From NCBI GenBank assembly GCA_028023455.1, contig JAQFVV010012513.1, positions 436,001 through 500,000 of the forward strand: 64,000 nucleotides of DNA. The letters are read 5' to 3'. A program made the position numbers and the translations under genes. This stretch comes from Epiperipatus broadwayi (taxonomy: Eukaryota; Onychophora; Udeonychophora; Euonychophora; Peripatidae). The notes beneath the pieces were generated by a model, which worked only from the letters and a program-made list of their open reading frames with translations, searched no databases and had not been told where the DNA came from. Shown here in pieces: positions 49,190 through 61,699 of this stretch. Numbering within the stretch: the first letter of the stretch is position 1; each line of letters starts with the position of its first letter.

Positions 49190-50800
49190 AAAAAGCAATA
49201 TTGATATTACCTTTAAGTAATTAACAAAACAATTTTAAATTAATTATGCAAAGCTAGAGAGCAAACAAGAATAGGAAACTATTTGAACCCTCCCATCCAG
49301 CCATTGGAAACACCTGGTATGGCATAACTTGTTTCATTTTTTCCATTGGAGGAATTGCTTGAGATGCCTTGATAGTGCAGAGGGCTATTTATTAAAAGTA
49401 CTGGGGTATTTTTTTTTTACCTTTTAAAATTCAAATCTCATTTCTGTTTTTAGTTTTTTATGCTAATCTTTCTACACAAGAAAATTTATTTTTCATTCTT
49501 TCATTAAAATTTTTTACATTTTAACTAACAATGTACAATACAAGATAAGTCTGTCTATATTTAAACTATGAAAATTCAATAGCTAATTTGTTTCCACATA
49601 TAATTCACAACTTAGTAGCCAAATGTCAATAAACCAATAGAAAATCATAATCTTGTAAAGGCAGCTTCTGTAGATACAAAACAAATTTCATCACTTATCT
49701 TATATAGGGGGTTTGAACTCAGACTTTCACATGAACCTCAACTATCTTATTTTGAGATTGTTAAATAGATAAAAAATGAAATATTTATTTACAACAGAAT
49801 GATGTTTTAATCTGTATAAATGTGTTAAATAAATGCCGTTCAAAGGGAGGAAAAATAAACTATTAATGCCTATAATCATTTTTTACAAATTTGAAAAAAA
49901 AATTATATTCATTAATTTAGATATAATAAACTATAAACTTCCAATTATTATTTTCTAAATGTAATTCATAGCATAATAGCTGAAGCTTATCATAAAAAAT
50001 AGAATCGCACAATTTGTTTTTAAGATAGTCTCTATAGATAAAAGATTCTATATTTTAACCTGGGTCCAACTTTTTAAATAGATAAATAGTGAAAACACAT
50101 GGCTGCACAGATTAAGGTCTTAACATTCTGATTAGTTACTGCTGTTTCACACAGAATACTGTGTTAGCACTGTTGTTGGTATAGCTTTAAATCCCTTTTT
50201 TCTGCTTTGTTTTTATGGCTATTTATTACCATTTTGTGCTAAAACATTGAATTAAACAGCTCTGTGAATTATTGACATCTTCAGGGATTTTTGGTAACTA
50301 AAAATTTACACACTAAGAAAAGTCAATAAAGTATAAGATTTCTGATTGATTGATTTTTTAAATACGAATATTAAGAACTGGCCAGTCTATTCTTTAAAAT
50401 CAAAAGAAACAAAAATACATAATTTTATAGTGGATTTAATTATTTATACAAAATATTTTCATTAAAATTCTTAATAATAAAATATATTTATTTCCACTTA
50501 CATTTTTTTAAAAAATATGTTTTGGTTTTAAAAATACAAGTTAAGAAACTTAAATAATGCTATACCAAAAGCAATAAAAAGTATGGTTTTAAAATTCCAT
50601 GTCAAACAATCGGGATTCTGAAATTTTGTGATAATTTAATAAATATAAATACAATTACTGATTTCAGACAAGTATTTTCATAGATTTGTGATGTCATTAT
50701 AATAATATTTGTTCAGGTTTAAAAATTGGAAGTGATTTAACAAATATTTCATTAATTGTCTTTTAATAATAACATTATAATAAAGAACTAGTAAACAAAG
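49190..50800. other. AT-rich spacer
   Basis: No gene recognised apart from a short family C tRNA-like end near 49710-49745 (GTTTGAACTCAGACTTTCAC). Confidence 0.4.
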
Positions 50801-50809
50801 TTATGTAAG

Positions 50810-52135
50810 CCAATAAACATCACATGATCACCATTTCTTATGCTTGCTTATAACTGTTATTCAAACAGGCAAAACTCACTATAAGTATTGCCACTCACAG
50901 CAAGCTAGATTAATCAATGGATGCCAGAAGACTTGTGCATAAAATCCTCATCTTGTGCCTACTCATCCAATATCCTCAGACTAGTTTCTGGCTTGTGGCC
51001 TTTGTCAGTGAGAAGTCTTGGATCTGAGAACACTGCACCTAGATCTTAGGATCTAATGCAACCCTCCAGCAGCCACCTTTTATCTCTACTTAATCACAAA
51101 ACAATGAGTCTTAAATTGAAAACACCTTAATATTTTCAATCCAAGCTCGTTAGCTTATATAGTCATTTGGGTCTGAACTCAGTTCAATCCCTATACATTT
51201 TGGTGTCTTTGGTTATTTAATAACCTATCCACCACTATCCTATTAGGCAGGATTGGTTTTAAGCCAATACATGTCACATAGATCACCATTCTTATGCTTG
51301 CTTATAACTGTTATTAAAACAGGCAAAACTTACTATACATATTGCCATTTACAGCAAGATAGAGTAATCAATGGATGCCAGAAGGCTTGGGCATAAAATC
51401 ACCATATAGTGCCTACTCATACAATATCCCCAGACTAGTTTCTCATAGTTTTGTAGTTAAGTAGAGATAAAAGGTGGCTGCTGGAGGGCTACATTAAATC
51501 CTAAGATCTAGGTGCAGTGCTCTCAGATCCACAGCCCTCACTGATGAAGGCCACAAGCCAGAAACTAATCTGGGAATAAGGCACTAGATGGGTATTTTAT
51601 GCACAAGCCTTCTGGCATCCATTGATTACTTTAGCTTGCTGTGAGTGGCAATACATAAAGTGAGTTTTGCCTGTTTTAATAACAGTTATAAGCAAGCATA
51701 GAAAATGGTGATCATGTGATGTTTATTGGCTTAAAACCAATCCTGCCTAATAGGATAGTGGTGGTATAGTTATTAAAGAACCAAAGACACCAACAGTTAC
51801 TGAACTGAGTTCAGACCTATATGCCTATATAAACTAATGAGCTTGGATTGAAAATATTAAGGTGTTTTCAATTTAAGACTCATAGTTTATAGTTAAGTAG
51901 AATAAAAGGTGACTGCTGGAGGGTTGCATTAGATCCTAAGATCTAGGTGTGGTGCTCTTAGATCCAAGGCTCCTCACTGATGAAGACCACAAGCCATAAA
52001 CTAGTCTGGGGTTATTGGATGAGTAGGCACTAGATGGGGATTTTATGCACAAGCCTTCTGGTATCCATTGATTACTCAATTTTGCTGTGAGTGGCAGTAC
52101 ATATAGTAAGTTTTGCCTGTTTTAATAAAGTTATT
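50810..52135. repeat. Family A inverted tetramer
   Basis: Units in the order minus, minus, plus, plus. Hammerhead-like parts lie at 51023-50965 (-), about 51445-51415 (-, cut at the centre), about 51526-51580 (+; CTGATGA 51541-51547) and 51962-52020 (+; CTGATGA 51977-51983). Spacing is about 454 bp on the left arm and 436 bp on the right. Stem II is GGC/GCC in the first and third copies. GAAAC is followed by UAGUC, so stem III is ACUAGU plus C. Stem I pairs AUCCAA/UUGGAU and UCCUCA/UGGGGU. The arms meet near 51445. It has the same architecture as the family B tetramer at 1.7-2.8 kb. Confidence 0.78.
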
Positions 52136-53485
52136 TAACTGTTAAATATGTCACTTGTTTTATATATATTTGGAAAGTTCAAATATGACTTTCTAGAACA
52201 AAATAGGCCCAATTTATTGATTCATAGTAGTAACTATTATATAGTGCTTGCAAAACAAACTCTTAACAAGCTTGTTAAATTAAGTCATGTAAAATCTGAC
52301 TTGATTTTTTTGTAATAGTAGTAAATAAAAGTTGTAGCGTTATAATTGAAATGTTGAACTAGTGATTCAAATTTTTATAAGATGAGTACGGATAAAAAGT
52401 CAAATGTGAAAAAGTTTAATGGATAGTTTCATTTATTGTTCTTTTATTAAAAGATTTTACATTTTCAATCATTTTATTCTTATAATTACCAAGTGCAGTT
52501 TCTATTATATAATATATAAAATGAAATTTTAAACAAATAATTGCGTTTTTATTTAAAGGTGCCAAATTTCCTTCCTATCACAAGTAGTATCCTACCAATA
52601 TAAATACAGTACTTTATTAATTATTAGTTATTTATTCACCTAGAAATTAAATATATCTATTATTACTAAGTACCCAACCGTAGAAAATAATTCAACTTTT
52701 TTTTCTTTTCCCATGTGTAAAATCTTAAATATCCTTATAATTTTCGATGTCGCCACACATTCATTAATTACGTGGATAGAGACATTTATCATTTTGATAT
52801 CTTTATTCATTAAAAAGCCGAAGTTATAAAGATATTTAAATAAATAATATTTGTGATGGTTTTGTTGGAATGCATTTAATAAAACATTCTATAAAATCAC
52901 ATTATGTTGTTTAACACCATTCAATTTAGAATAATATACGTTTATTTGAAGCTTTTACAGGTTTATTTGAAATACTATTTCTTTTGATAACTTAACATGA
53001 CTTACCTGCAAATGTATAACTTGATTGCTTTGAAAGGTCATAACTCAAAGTGAGTTTTATAGGGGGAAAAAGTGTCAAAACAGTTTCTAGTTATGATCAA
53101 ATTAATCGGTTATATATATAAAAAAAGGCAGTTTCATATCTTTACAAATATTTCTATTTAAAATAACAATTATATTTTTCAATCTCAAGCAATTAAACTT
53201 CAAAAAAAGATACATTTATGAGCGTGTAATTTCTGCATACGTATAAATAAAATTAGACATTAAAAGTTAAGACTATTTTACCGTATGTACCTCAAATACA
53301 TGAATAATGATGTCTTAATTTGTTTATGTGGCTAAGTAGAATTTTTTTTAAGCATGTCAAAGATATTACAGATGGTGGGGGGGGGTACACGTTAAATTAG
53401 TGATATCATATGGTTGTAATGTATAAAAAGATATAGGTTAAGCTTTAATTAAATTTAAAGTTGATAATCTCTGAGTTTATACAGA
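52136..53485. other. AT-rich spacer with a family B fragment
   Basis: Positions 52245-52320 carry a short family B end (CTTGCAAAACAAACTCTTAA, then TTAAGTCATGTAAAATCTGA). A G-run lies at about 53377-53385. No gene recognised. Confidence 0.4.
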
Positions 53486-53489
53486 GACA

Positions 53490-53640
53490 AAACTCTCCAT
53501 ACAGTAAAGCCACCCAGTGCAAGCGAGAGTAATCAATGGATGTAGGAAGGTTTGTGTATAAAATCCCTAACTAGTGCCTACTCAGCCAATATCCTTATGT
53601 AAGCATAAAGAATGATGATCATGTGATGTTTAGTGGTTTA
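53490..53640 (-). repeat. Family A fragment (A9)
   Basis: Keeps AGTAATCAATGGATG, AAAATCCC, TAGTGCCTACTC and CCAATATCC, then jumps to the other end of the unit (AAGCATAAAGAATGATGATC), so the ribozyme core is deleted. Confidence 0.6.
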
Positions 53641-53739
53641 ATCTCTGAGTTTCTGGCTTAGTAGTGCCCATATTTGACTTATGAGCTAAAAATTCTGATT
53701 TGCATCAGTTACGTAATAATATGTTTAGATTATTTCTAT

Positions 53740-54080
53740 CATTTATCTTTCTTAAATATTGAATATTTGAAAAATTTAAACTTTATTTAAACTTTTCAAA
53801 TCCAAACAACTTATTAGTAATAAGACACAAATAGACAACACAGGTTAATAATTACACATTTCTAATTGTATTCTCCACTCTTCGTCAAGTATTAAAGAGT
53901 GGAGAATAATACTATTCGATATGTTGTATAATTGCTAACCTGTGTTGTCTACTTGCGTGCTATTACTAACAAGTTGTTTGTATTTAATAAAATTTAAAAT
54001 TTTCTATACATTCAACATTTAATGACAGATAATCCAACATATTATCACATCTGATATAACAACATCACAAAGCTTCAGGC
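53740..54080. repeat. Family D hairpin
   Basis: The left arm (about 53805-53885, minus) and the right arm (about 53893-53990, plus) mirror each other: AACAACTTATTAGTAATA against ATTACTAACAAGTTG, and AGACAACACAGGTTA against AACCTGTGTTGTCT. At the centre ATTCTCCACTCTT pairs with AAGAGTGGAGAAT. The family D tail follows on the plus side. No intact hammerhead core. Confidence 0.65.
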
Positions 54081-54142
54081 AAATACTGCTTCAGTTACGT
54101 TTTAATCTTAAATTTAGAATGATCACAGTGTAGGCATACTAT

Positions 54143-55200
54143 ATAGTAGTAATAGTAGTAGTAGTAGTAGTAGTAGCAGTAGCAATAATAATAATAATAA
54201 TAAGAAGAAGAAGAAGAAGAAGAAGAAAAGAAGAAGAAGAAGAAGAAGAGGAGGAGGAGGAGGAGGAAGAAGAAGAAGAAGAAGAAGAAGAAGAAGAAGA
54301 AGAAGAAGAAGAAGAAGAAGAAGAAGAAGAAGAAGAAGAAGAAGAAGAAGAAGAAGAAGAAGAAGAAGAAGAAGAAGAAGAAGAAGAAGAAGAAGAAGAA
54401 GAAGAAGAAGAAGAAGAAGAAGAAGAAGAAGAAGAAGAAGAAGAAGAAGAAGAAGAAGAAGAAGAAGAAGAAGAAGAAGAAGAAGAAGAAGAAGAAGAAG
54501 AGGAAGAGGAAGAGGAAGAGGAAGAGGAAGAGGAAGAGGAAGAGGAAGAGGAAGAAGAAGAAGAAGAAGAAGAAGAAGAAGAAGAAGAAGAAGAAGAAGA
54601 AGAAGAAGAAGAAGAAGAAGAAGAAGAAGAAGAAGAAGAAGAAGAAGAAGAAGAAGAAGAAGAAGAAGAAGAAGAAGAAGAAGAAGAAGAAGAAGAAGAA
54701 GAAGAAGAAGAAGAAGAAGAAGAAGAAGAAGAAGAAGAAGAAGAAGAAGAAGAAGAAGAAGAAGAAGAAGAAGAAGAAGAAGAAGAAGAAGAAGAAGAAG
54801 AAGAAGAAGAAGAAGAAGAAGAAGAAGAAGAAGAAGAAGAAGAAGAAGAAGAAGAAGAAGAAGAAGAAGAAGAAGAAGAAGAAGAAGAAGAAGAAGAAGA
54901 AGAAGAAGAAGAAGAAGAAGAAGAAGAAGAAGAAGAAGAAGAAGAAGAAGAAGAAGAAGAAGAAGAAGAAGAAGAAGAAGAAGAAGAAGAAGAAGAAGAA
55001 GAAGAAGAAGAAGAAGAAGAAGAAGAAGAAGAAGAAGAAGAAGAAGAAGAAGAAGAAGAAGAAGAAGAAGAAGAAGAAGAAGAAGAAGAAGAAGAAGAAG
55101 AAGAAGAAGAAGAAGAAGAAGAAGAAGAAGAAGAAGAAGAAGAAGAAGAAGAAGAAGAAGAAGAAGAAGAAGAAGAAGAAGAAGAAGAAGAAGAAGAAGA
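54143..55200. repeat. Long GAA-type array with a GAAGAG hexamer block
   Basis: Begins with (GTA)n and (AAT)n shoulders at 54143-54203, then about 1 kb of AAG triplets. A GAG block lies near 54246-54267 and a regular GAAGAG hexamer block at about 54500-54552. It is an all-purine strand. Array length may be affected by assembly. Confidence 0.97.
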
Positions 55201-58200
55201 TATTTTATGTGATTATTTTAAATTACGTCATTTGAATGTACTGTTTTTTTAAAAGTTTAAGCCCACAATAAATGTCAAATGTACTTTAATATGTATTTCA
55301 ATATTTTATTGCAATATTATTCTCAGATTATATACAATATTTCATTAAATATTAATTCTTATTAAACACAATGTCAGCATATAAGGCTATAAATGGACCT
55401 TATGGGTAACTTCAATTAATAACTAGGATAAATTTAATATTTGATTAATACTGCCTATATTTCAATAGTATTTTCATTTTATTTGTTTCCATTGTTAAAA
55501 AAAGTGTCAAAATTTTAACTTGGAAGTTACTTTAAATCAAATGATTAACAAGAGTTAACATAGAATTTATTTTACCGAATTCTGAAACATAATGTATACA
55601 ATTAAAACTTAAAATTAAGATTATACATATAATTTATTATACTTATCAGAGAACCATTAACAAAGTAATTAGACTAGACAACAACTACTAAAAAAGAAGT
55701 AATGGTATTCTTATGACTCTCTACCAACTATTGATATATTTGCCAAAACATCAATAAACATTATTATTAAGCTCACAACTCTATTTCATAATCCCTTCAT
55801 TAAAAATATTAGATATTGGGAAATGAACTGGAATATAAAAATTAATATATCAAATAATGACCCATCAGTTTTGTTACTCAACAACAAGTGCATCATAACA
55901 AACCTCAAATATTAATATCTAAAATACCTGCATTTCTCAATTAAAACTGGTGTCACCATTCATCTGTGATGATACTATTCTTTCATACAAGGTGCACTCT
56001 ATAACCATAGATCCGAAGTATTCTCTATGTTATAAAGATAAAGACCAAAAGACATTTTTGGAATTTAGAATGTTTCTTTCTCCAATCATAATACTTTTAT
56101 CACTAACATCATTTATTCATACACACAAACAATAACCAGCTTTACTGATAAGTATTTGCAGGGGCTTGCCAACATAAGAATCATTATCTCAATTCTTTTC
56201 ATCATCTAGTTCATAAGATGTATCAGGTTTACAATTCTATATCTCACAAATATAAAATAGTCATTTTAAACACACTAAATAATATGAAAATCAAAGACCA
56301 AACTCTGGTATCATCAGATACTTTTGTAATTACCTGGAGTTTGGCCTCATTCACAATACCAAAGATCCCTTTATTTTATTATCATCAAGTATTATAATCC
56401 GGGTCTGCCCATAAGGTTTTGGAAACCTAAGCAGATTTGGAAGAAGCAATAAAGATAATGAAACAAACCTCTTATATTTTAACGTTTCGACAGCTCTAAA
56501 TATATAGGTAACATGCGTAATTAAAATAATTGTTAAATATTTCTTTTTAACAGATGTTGTCTGTGATGTCCTAAATTTTTGCGCTTAGATAACTACCTAA
56601 TTTATCTATAGTTGGAACCAACCCTGATTATATACTGTTCGAACACTTTTATTATTTACAATACAATTTTATAAATACTTTTATCATATAAAAGTTATTT
56701 TAAAACTAAAAGAAGTTATTCAATATAATATGATGATTGATTTTAAGCAGGAGTGCCTGGAAGTTAAAAAAAAAAGACAGTTTATTATCTTTGCACTTAC
56801 GTAAATAGCTAGTTATATTACGTTTGCAATTATTTGTATTCTTACGTTTATACGTATTTAAACGCGCTCGTGGGTGTGTATAATTATAAAATAGTCTAAA
56901 ATTCATAAAATCTTTAAACAAAGGAAATAACTCTTCGTTAATTCATTTCCGCATAAAAATAATATATTTCCTATTAAAATTATATTCAATAAATAATTCA
57001 CTACATCAATAAACTGACAGAAATTTGTTTTGTTAGGGCTTAAGATTTATAAACTTATTCGTTGTGGTTATCTCACATCCCCCCCTCTCTCTCACACACA
57101 CACATTATATGCACATATTTAAAGCCGGAAGTTAAATCGCAAATGAATGAGCAAATAGATAATCTCTCTTAATGTAAAAAAAACTCCGATACCTACATGT
57201 CAAAACGCTCCTAAATGACGATTATATTTTTTGTACTTTTCAAAATTTTTGATTACTGTATTCACTAATATTTAATTATAAGATTCCATTTATTAAGTGT
57301 TATATAATGTTTATTATCGTTATAAACTTTAAAGCTTATAAACATGTCATTTCAGGGTAAGGCATTGGTAATTTAGTTTGTTCCAATAATAATTTGAATA
57401 GTGGTTTTCGATATTTGGCGTTATCATACACACTAATATATAATTTTTATTTGTATAAGAGATGGCGAATTTCTCTTATTGAAAACTCGCTTTATCTGAG
57501 AGACGCGAATTCCTCTCATTGTGAACCTATTTTGTTTTTTATGTAAGTAAAATTTCTCATATTCTATGCTAAATGAGAATGTAAATGAATACATGCAGCA
57601 ATATATTTATTTTGTTTTTGCTACTTTATTAAATACACTATTACTTGTGATTTTAAGTTAGCTTCTTCAGAAGGTCCTTATATACTATATCTTGTATCAG
57701 TAGATAATAAGATCAATGTATTATTAAAAGAAACTTTTACCTGCGAAATAAGTATAGAAACTATATTCTAAAATAGTTATTTATTTTATTAGCAAATAAT
57801 TATAACATTTTTTTTATATAACCCTGCATAAGGTATTTTTTCCAAGCTTATAGACAACATCCTGAATATAAGTAACACCATTCCACTTTAGATTTTTTTA
57901 AAATTGTAGTAACTTCATAAATATGTTTGTTATTAATGATACTATGAAATCACTTAAATGTCAATAAAATTTGTATATTTTTTATTAATCGTGTATTTTC
58001 TTTATAAGGTTGACTGTTATCATTGATTTATGGTTAAACGTATTAGATTCACTGTGACATTTTGATATTTACCCTAAGATATAAAACATTCATAGAGTAA
58101 TGTTTTCTTTTGCCTATCCATAACAAATTGCTATTAGGTATTATAACATTGTAATATAAAAAGAAAAATGATGTTTACATTAAAAGAAACTTGAGGATTA

Positions 58201-58882
58201 TTTGTTTACTTATTCTAAATATATTTTGGGATCAACAAAATGCCTCTTTGATTTTGATGCATATTACTGTACTTTGAAATACGCATATATGTAATGGACG
58301 AGTCTTAAATATAAATACGTTTTATCTTTTATAAGTTTAAGTAGTCAGAAGTGAGAAATTTATTATTATTATTATTATTGATCTATTATTTATAATCACA
58401 GTTTTGACTTTGTGATTTCTAGGACATATTAAATAAAAAAAGCCAACCTCACTTCCATTATCTTTATATGTACGGTGCAGTTCTGCCATCCCAAATACAT
58501 GGAACATTTGAAGAACCAGCTTCCAGTATCATTTACCATTCCAGTTTATATATATATAAATTCATTGACAGCGTTCAACAATCAGACAATATCAATCACA
58601 ATCATCAACAGTCTTAATCTATTGTCACGGCAACCTATATATATATAAACGTTAAAAGCATTTCAATGTTATTTTGTGTTCTATACACTTGGGAAGATTG
58701 CCTGTAACAGTGAAACCACTGATAGTGTTTTAGAGTTGTTTTTTTTTTTTTTTTTGGTAATTTGGTTGAGTTGTGAATTTGGAGTAATTTTGATTATATA
58801 TATGTATTAACAATATGTAATTTAATGTAAAAAAATATTATAAGCGTATTATTATTATTATGGCCCGTATTTGTATATATAT
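55201..58882. other. AT-rich region without recognised genes
   Basis: No coding sequence, RNA gene or clear element. A possible decayed ribozyme-like scrap lies near 56490 (minus strand CGAAACGUUAAAA). Short CT/CA runs at about 57083-57105. Open frames here are short and featureless. Confidence 0.4.
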
Positions 58883-58886
58883 ATAA

Positions 58887-61074
58887 TGTAACGAGCACAG
58901 ATGTTCGTTACATTGTTTTTTTTATATTTATTAAACATGAAAGTAAATCAAAAAGTTCGCATTTAAAAATTTTCTTTAAGAATTAAAAATTGAAATTAAA
59001 TATCATCTTAAACTCGTATATATTAAATCGCACAGATAAAAAAAAAATTATTAAAATAAAACTGTATTAAAAATAGAAAAGGTATTTTAAAACAAAAACT
59101 TAAAAAGATTTAGAGATAAAAATATATCTTTGATTTGGAAAACAGGTTAATTAATCAGAAATGGAAATGATTGTTAATTAGTTAAATGTAAACCAGCCTT
59201 GGGCATTTAAATGTAAAAACATCGGTCAGAGAGGAAAACAATAGAAACTTTTAGCAAATGAAATAAATCCATTGGGAAATCGGACCTCAACGAAAAGGAT
59301 CATCGCATCGATGACGTAATGTAAATGCAATCCTTCAAATGAATATAAAAGGACATGGTTGAAAATTATTTAGTGATTTATTATTGATTATTACGATGTG
59401 ACTATATGTATTAGTACGGAGTTGAAATGAAGGAATTGACAGACGCACGGTCAATTCTTTCAGCTGTTAAAGAAAAGAGAAATGAACTATCGTTTCCTAC
59501 ATTGAGGACCAATTGAACTAAAAAACCTCCGAATGAATAAATAAAACAACGGCTAAATGGATACCAATCTTTTGAGGACGGCGTGGGAATTCCCGTTCAA
59601 ACTTACAAACGACAGATAAAGATGAACTGTTTAAAACCGTAAGAACTTTACAATTAATGAACATTAAATTAAAAACTTTTCATATTTAAAATAATTGCAT
59701 TAGTTTCCTATCTGACTAAAGTAGTTAAAATGTTATTTGATGTATTTTTTATTTATTTGTGTAAAATCATTTCCATTTATTTAATTTTGTTCTTTAAGTT
59801 TATTTATGATTTCTGTTTTCCGATAAATTAAAATATATCAATGTTAAACTTAAATCGGGCGTGAATGGCTGTATAGATTTGTAAAGTTATATTAGGGGAG
59901 GGTAATCTTGGGTTATTTGTTTCGTGGTTAAATTGGGTCAATGGATTGGATATATTGGTGTGATTAGTAGATGTAATATTGATTCGCTATGGGCAGAATC
60001 GCTTCATACGCCGCACACTTCCGTTTGCCTATGGAAGGAATTATAAGTCGGATACCGCAGTTCCTTTCTATGGAGTTTTTTGTTTTATTGCTCTTCTTTG
60101 CAGATAGATGTAATATTCCTATCTCATGAGAAGCAATTTCTTCTCTTAACTTTTTGTGCTGCCGTATTTTATTTCATTGAATACATCGATATATCAGATG
60201 AATTGATGCCGGTTTGACTACGAATTTTAACCTAAGGTTAAATAGGGATAGAATGTTTATTTTCAAAAGCAAATCTATGTGGTCTATTCATACTTGACCC
60301 TAAATAAAAATGCATTAAATTTAAGTTGTTTATAGACGCTTGCATGGATTGGTTATCGGTTAAGTATGTTTTGGGTTTTCATATTTGATCAAAATATATA
60401 GACATTCGATAAATAATGATACCTTATGGTGAGTATCTAAAATGTATTTATTCGGATGTCTTTTAAGTTATTGGTGACAATGCAAGTATCTTATGGTGAA
60501 TACTATTGGGTTACATATAAATTTCCCTCCGCAATTGTCAGTAATCAATAATTTTGTATTTTGATCGTTTATGTTTACTTTGAAATGTTTTTGACCGTGA
60601 AATCTATGTAACCGATCTATATTCAACATTATAAACAAGCTTTCCTAAATTTATCTGTGCGAACTTAATTAAAATGTAAAATTAGAATATAATAGTAATT
60701 AAATGTAAATTAAAGTCAAAAATCAAAGTTAAAAATAATGTTAAATGTTAAAATGTAAACTAATACTAAAATAATTTTAAATCTTATATATATGTGCATA
60801 AATAAATGTTTGTATGTTAATTACTGGCAGTGGCTTATTTTATTTATTTTTTTAATATTGAAATATAATTAGATACCATATGATATTATTAAATCTCTGC
60901 TACTCCCTGAGCTAGTGACATGGGCTAACGACCGGAACCAAAATATTTAAAAAAAAATTTTTTTTTTTTTTGACTTACGTATCTGCCTACTTTATAAATT
61001 TTTCTAGGTTCAAATGCCTAGATGGCGCCCTGTAGTGCAGTTCACGTTAAGTCACATTTCTCCGGATCGTTACA
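58887..61074 (-). mobile_element. Solo LTR of the 2.2-kb LTR family
   Basis: Reverse-complement copy of the LTRs at 38.5 and 41.5 kb over its full length (2188 bp). It starts TGTAACGAGCACAG and ends GGATCGTTACA, flanked by the 4-bp duplication ATAA (58883-58886, 61075-61078). It is clearly more diverged than the paired LTRs are from each other. A single LTR with an intact duplication is what recombination between two LTRs leaves. It agrees with the right LTR (41.5 kb) in the patch where the left one differs. Confidence 0.88.
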
Positions 61075-61078
61075 ATAA

Positions 61079-61690
61079 GTTTAACTTAAAACAAGAAATA
61101 TTATCTATAAACTCTTATTTTAAAATGATTTTAGATAGATATATTGGAAATTTCGTTTTTTCTATTGCCTAACCTCGTTTTTATTTTCTTAAAACCTATC
61201 AATCTTTTGCCGCGCTAAAAGAAAACCCTTTCTAATTTCTACATTATAACTTTTATTTTGGGCTTTTTGTGAATTCGCAATCCATTTCAATACATATATG
61301 GATAAATGAAGATATATATATCTAAACATTTAATTAGGTAAACAAACATTTAGAATGGAAACTTAGGTATAAATGAAATAATGGTAAGTTAATGCTACTT
61401 ACATGGTTGTCTGTCCTATTGTCCGTAAAGTTTAGCTTTTAATTTCCTCGAAATGTGTGTTACTTATATAAGTAAATATATTTTTGGGTTTACTAAAAAG
61501 AAGAATCGTGACGGGTTTTCTGACAATGTTCATATTGTTTATGAATTAATTAAAAAGAAACACGGGACATTCTCTGCCTGGAAAATAATAGATTAAATGT
61601 GGAACTTCATAAAATATAAAGATCTGAAATTAGAAGTTCAACGATTGATCATCATCAATATTATTCTGTATTTCTATCTCATGGACAGAT
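61079..61690. other. Spacer
   Basis: No gene recognised. Positions 61565-61625 resemble the family D tail (CATTCTCTGCCTGGAAAAT). Confidence 0.35.
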
Positions 61691-61699
61691 ACAGAGAGT

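Noticed and set aside
56460-56520. Further hammerhead (minus strand UGUCGAAACGUUAAAA)
   Set aside because: No CUGANGA partner remains upstream and the stems cannot be drawn; at most a decayed scrap.
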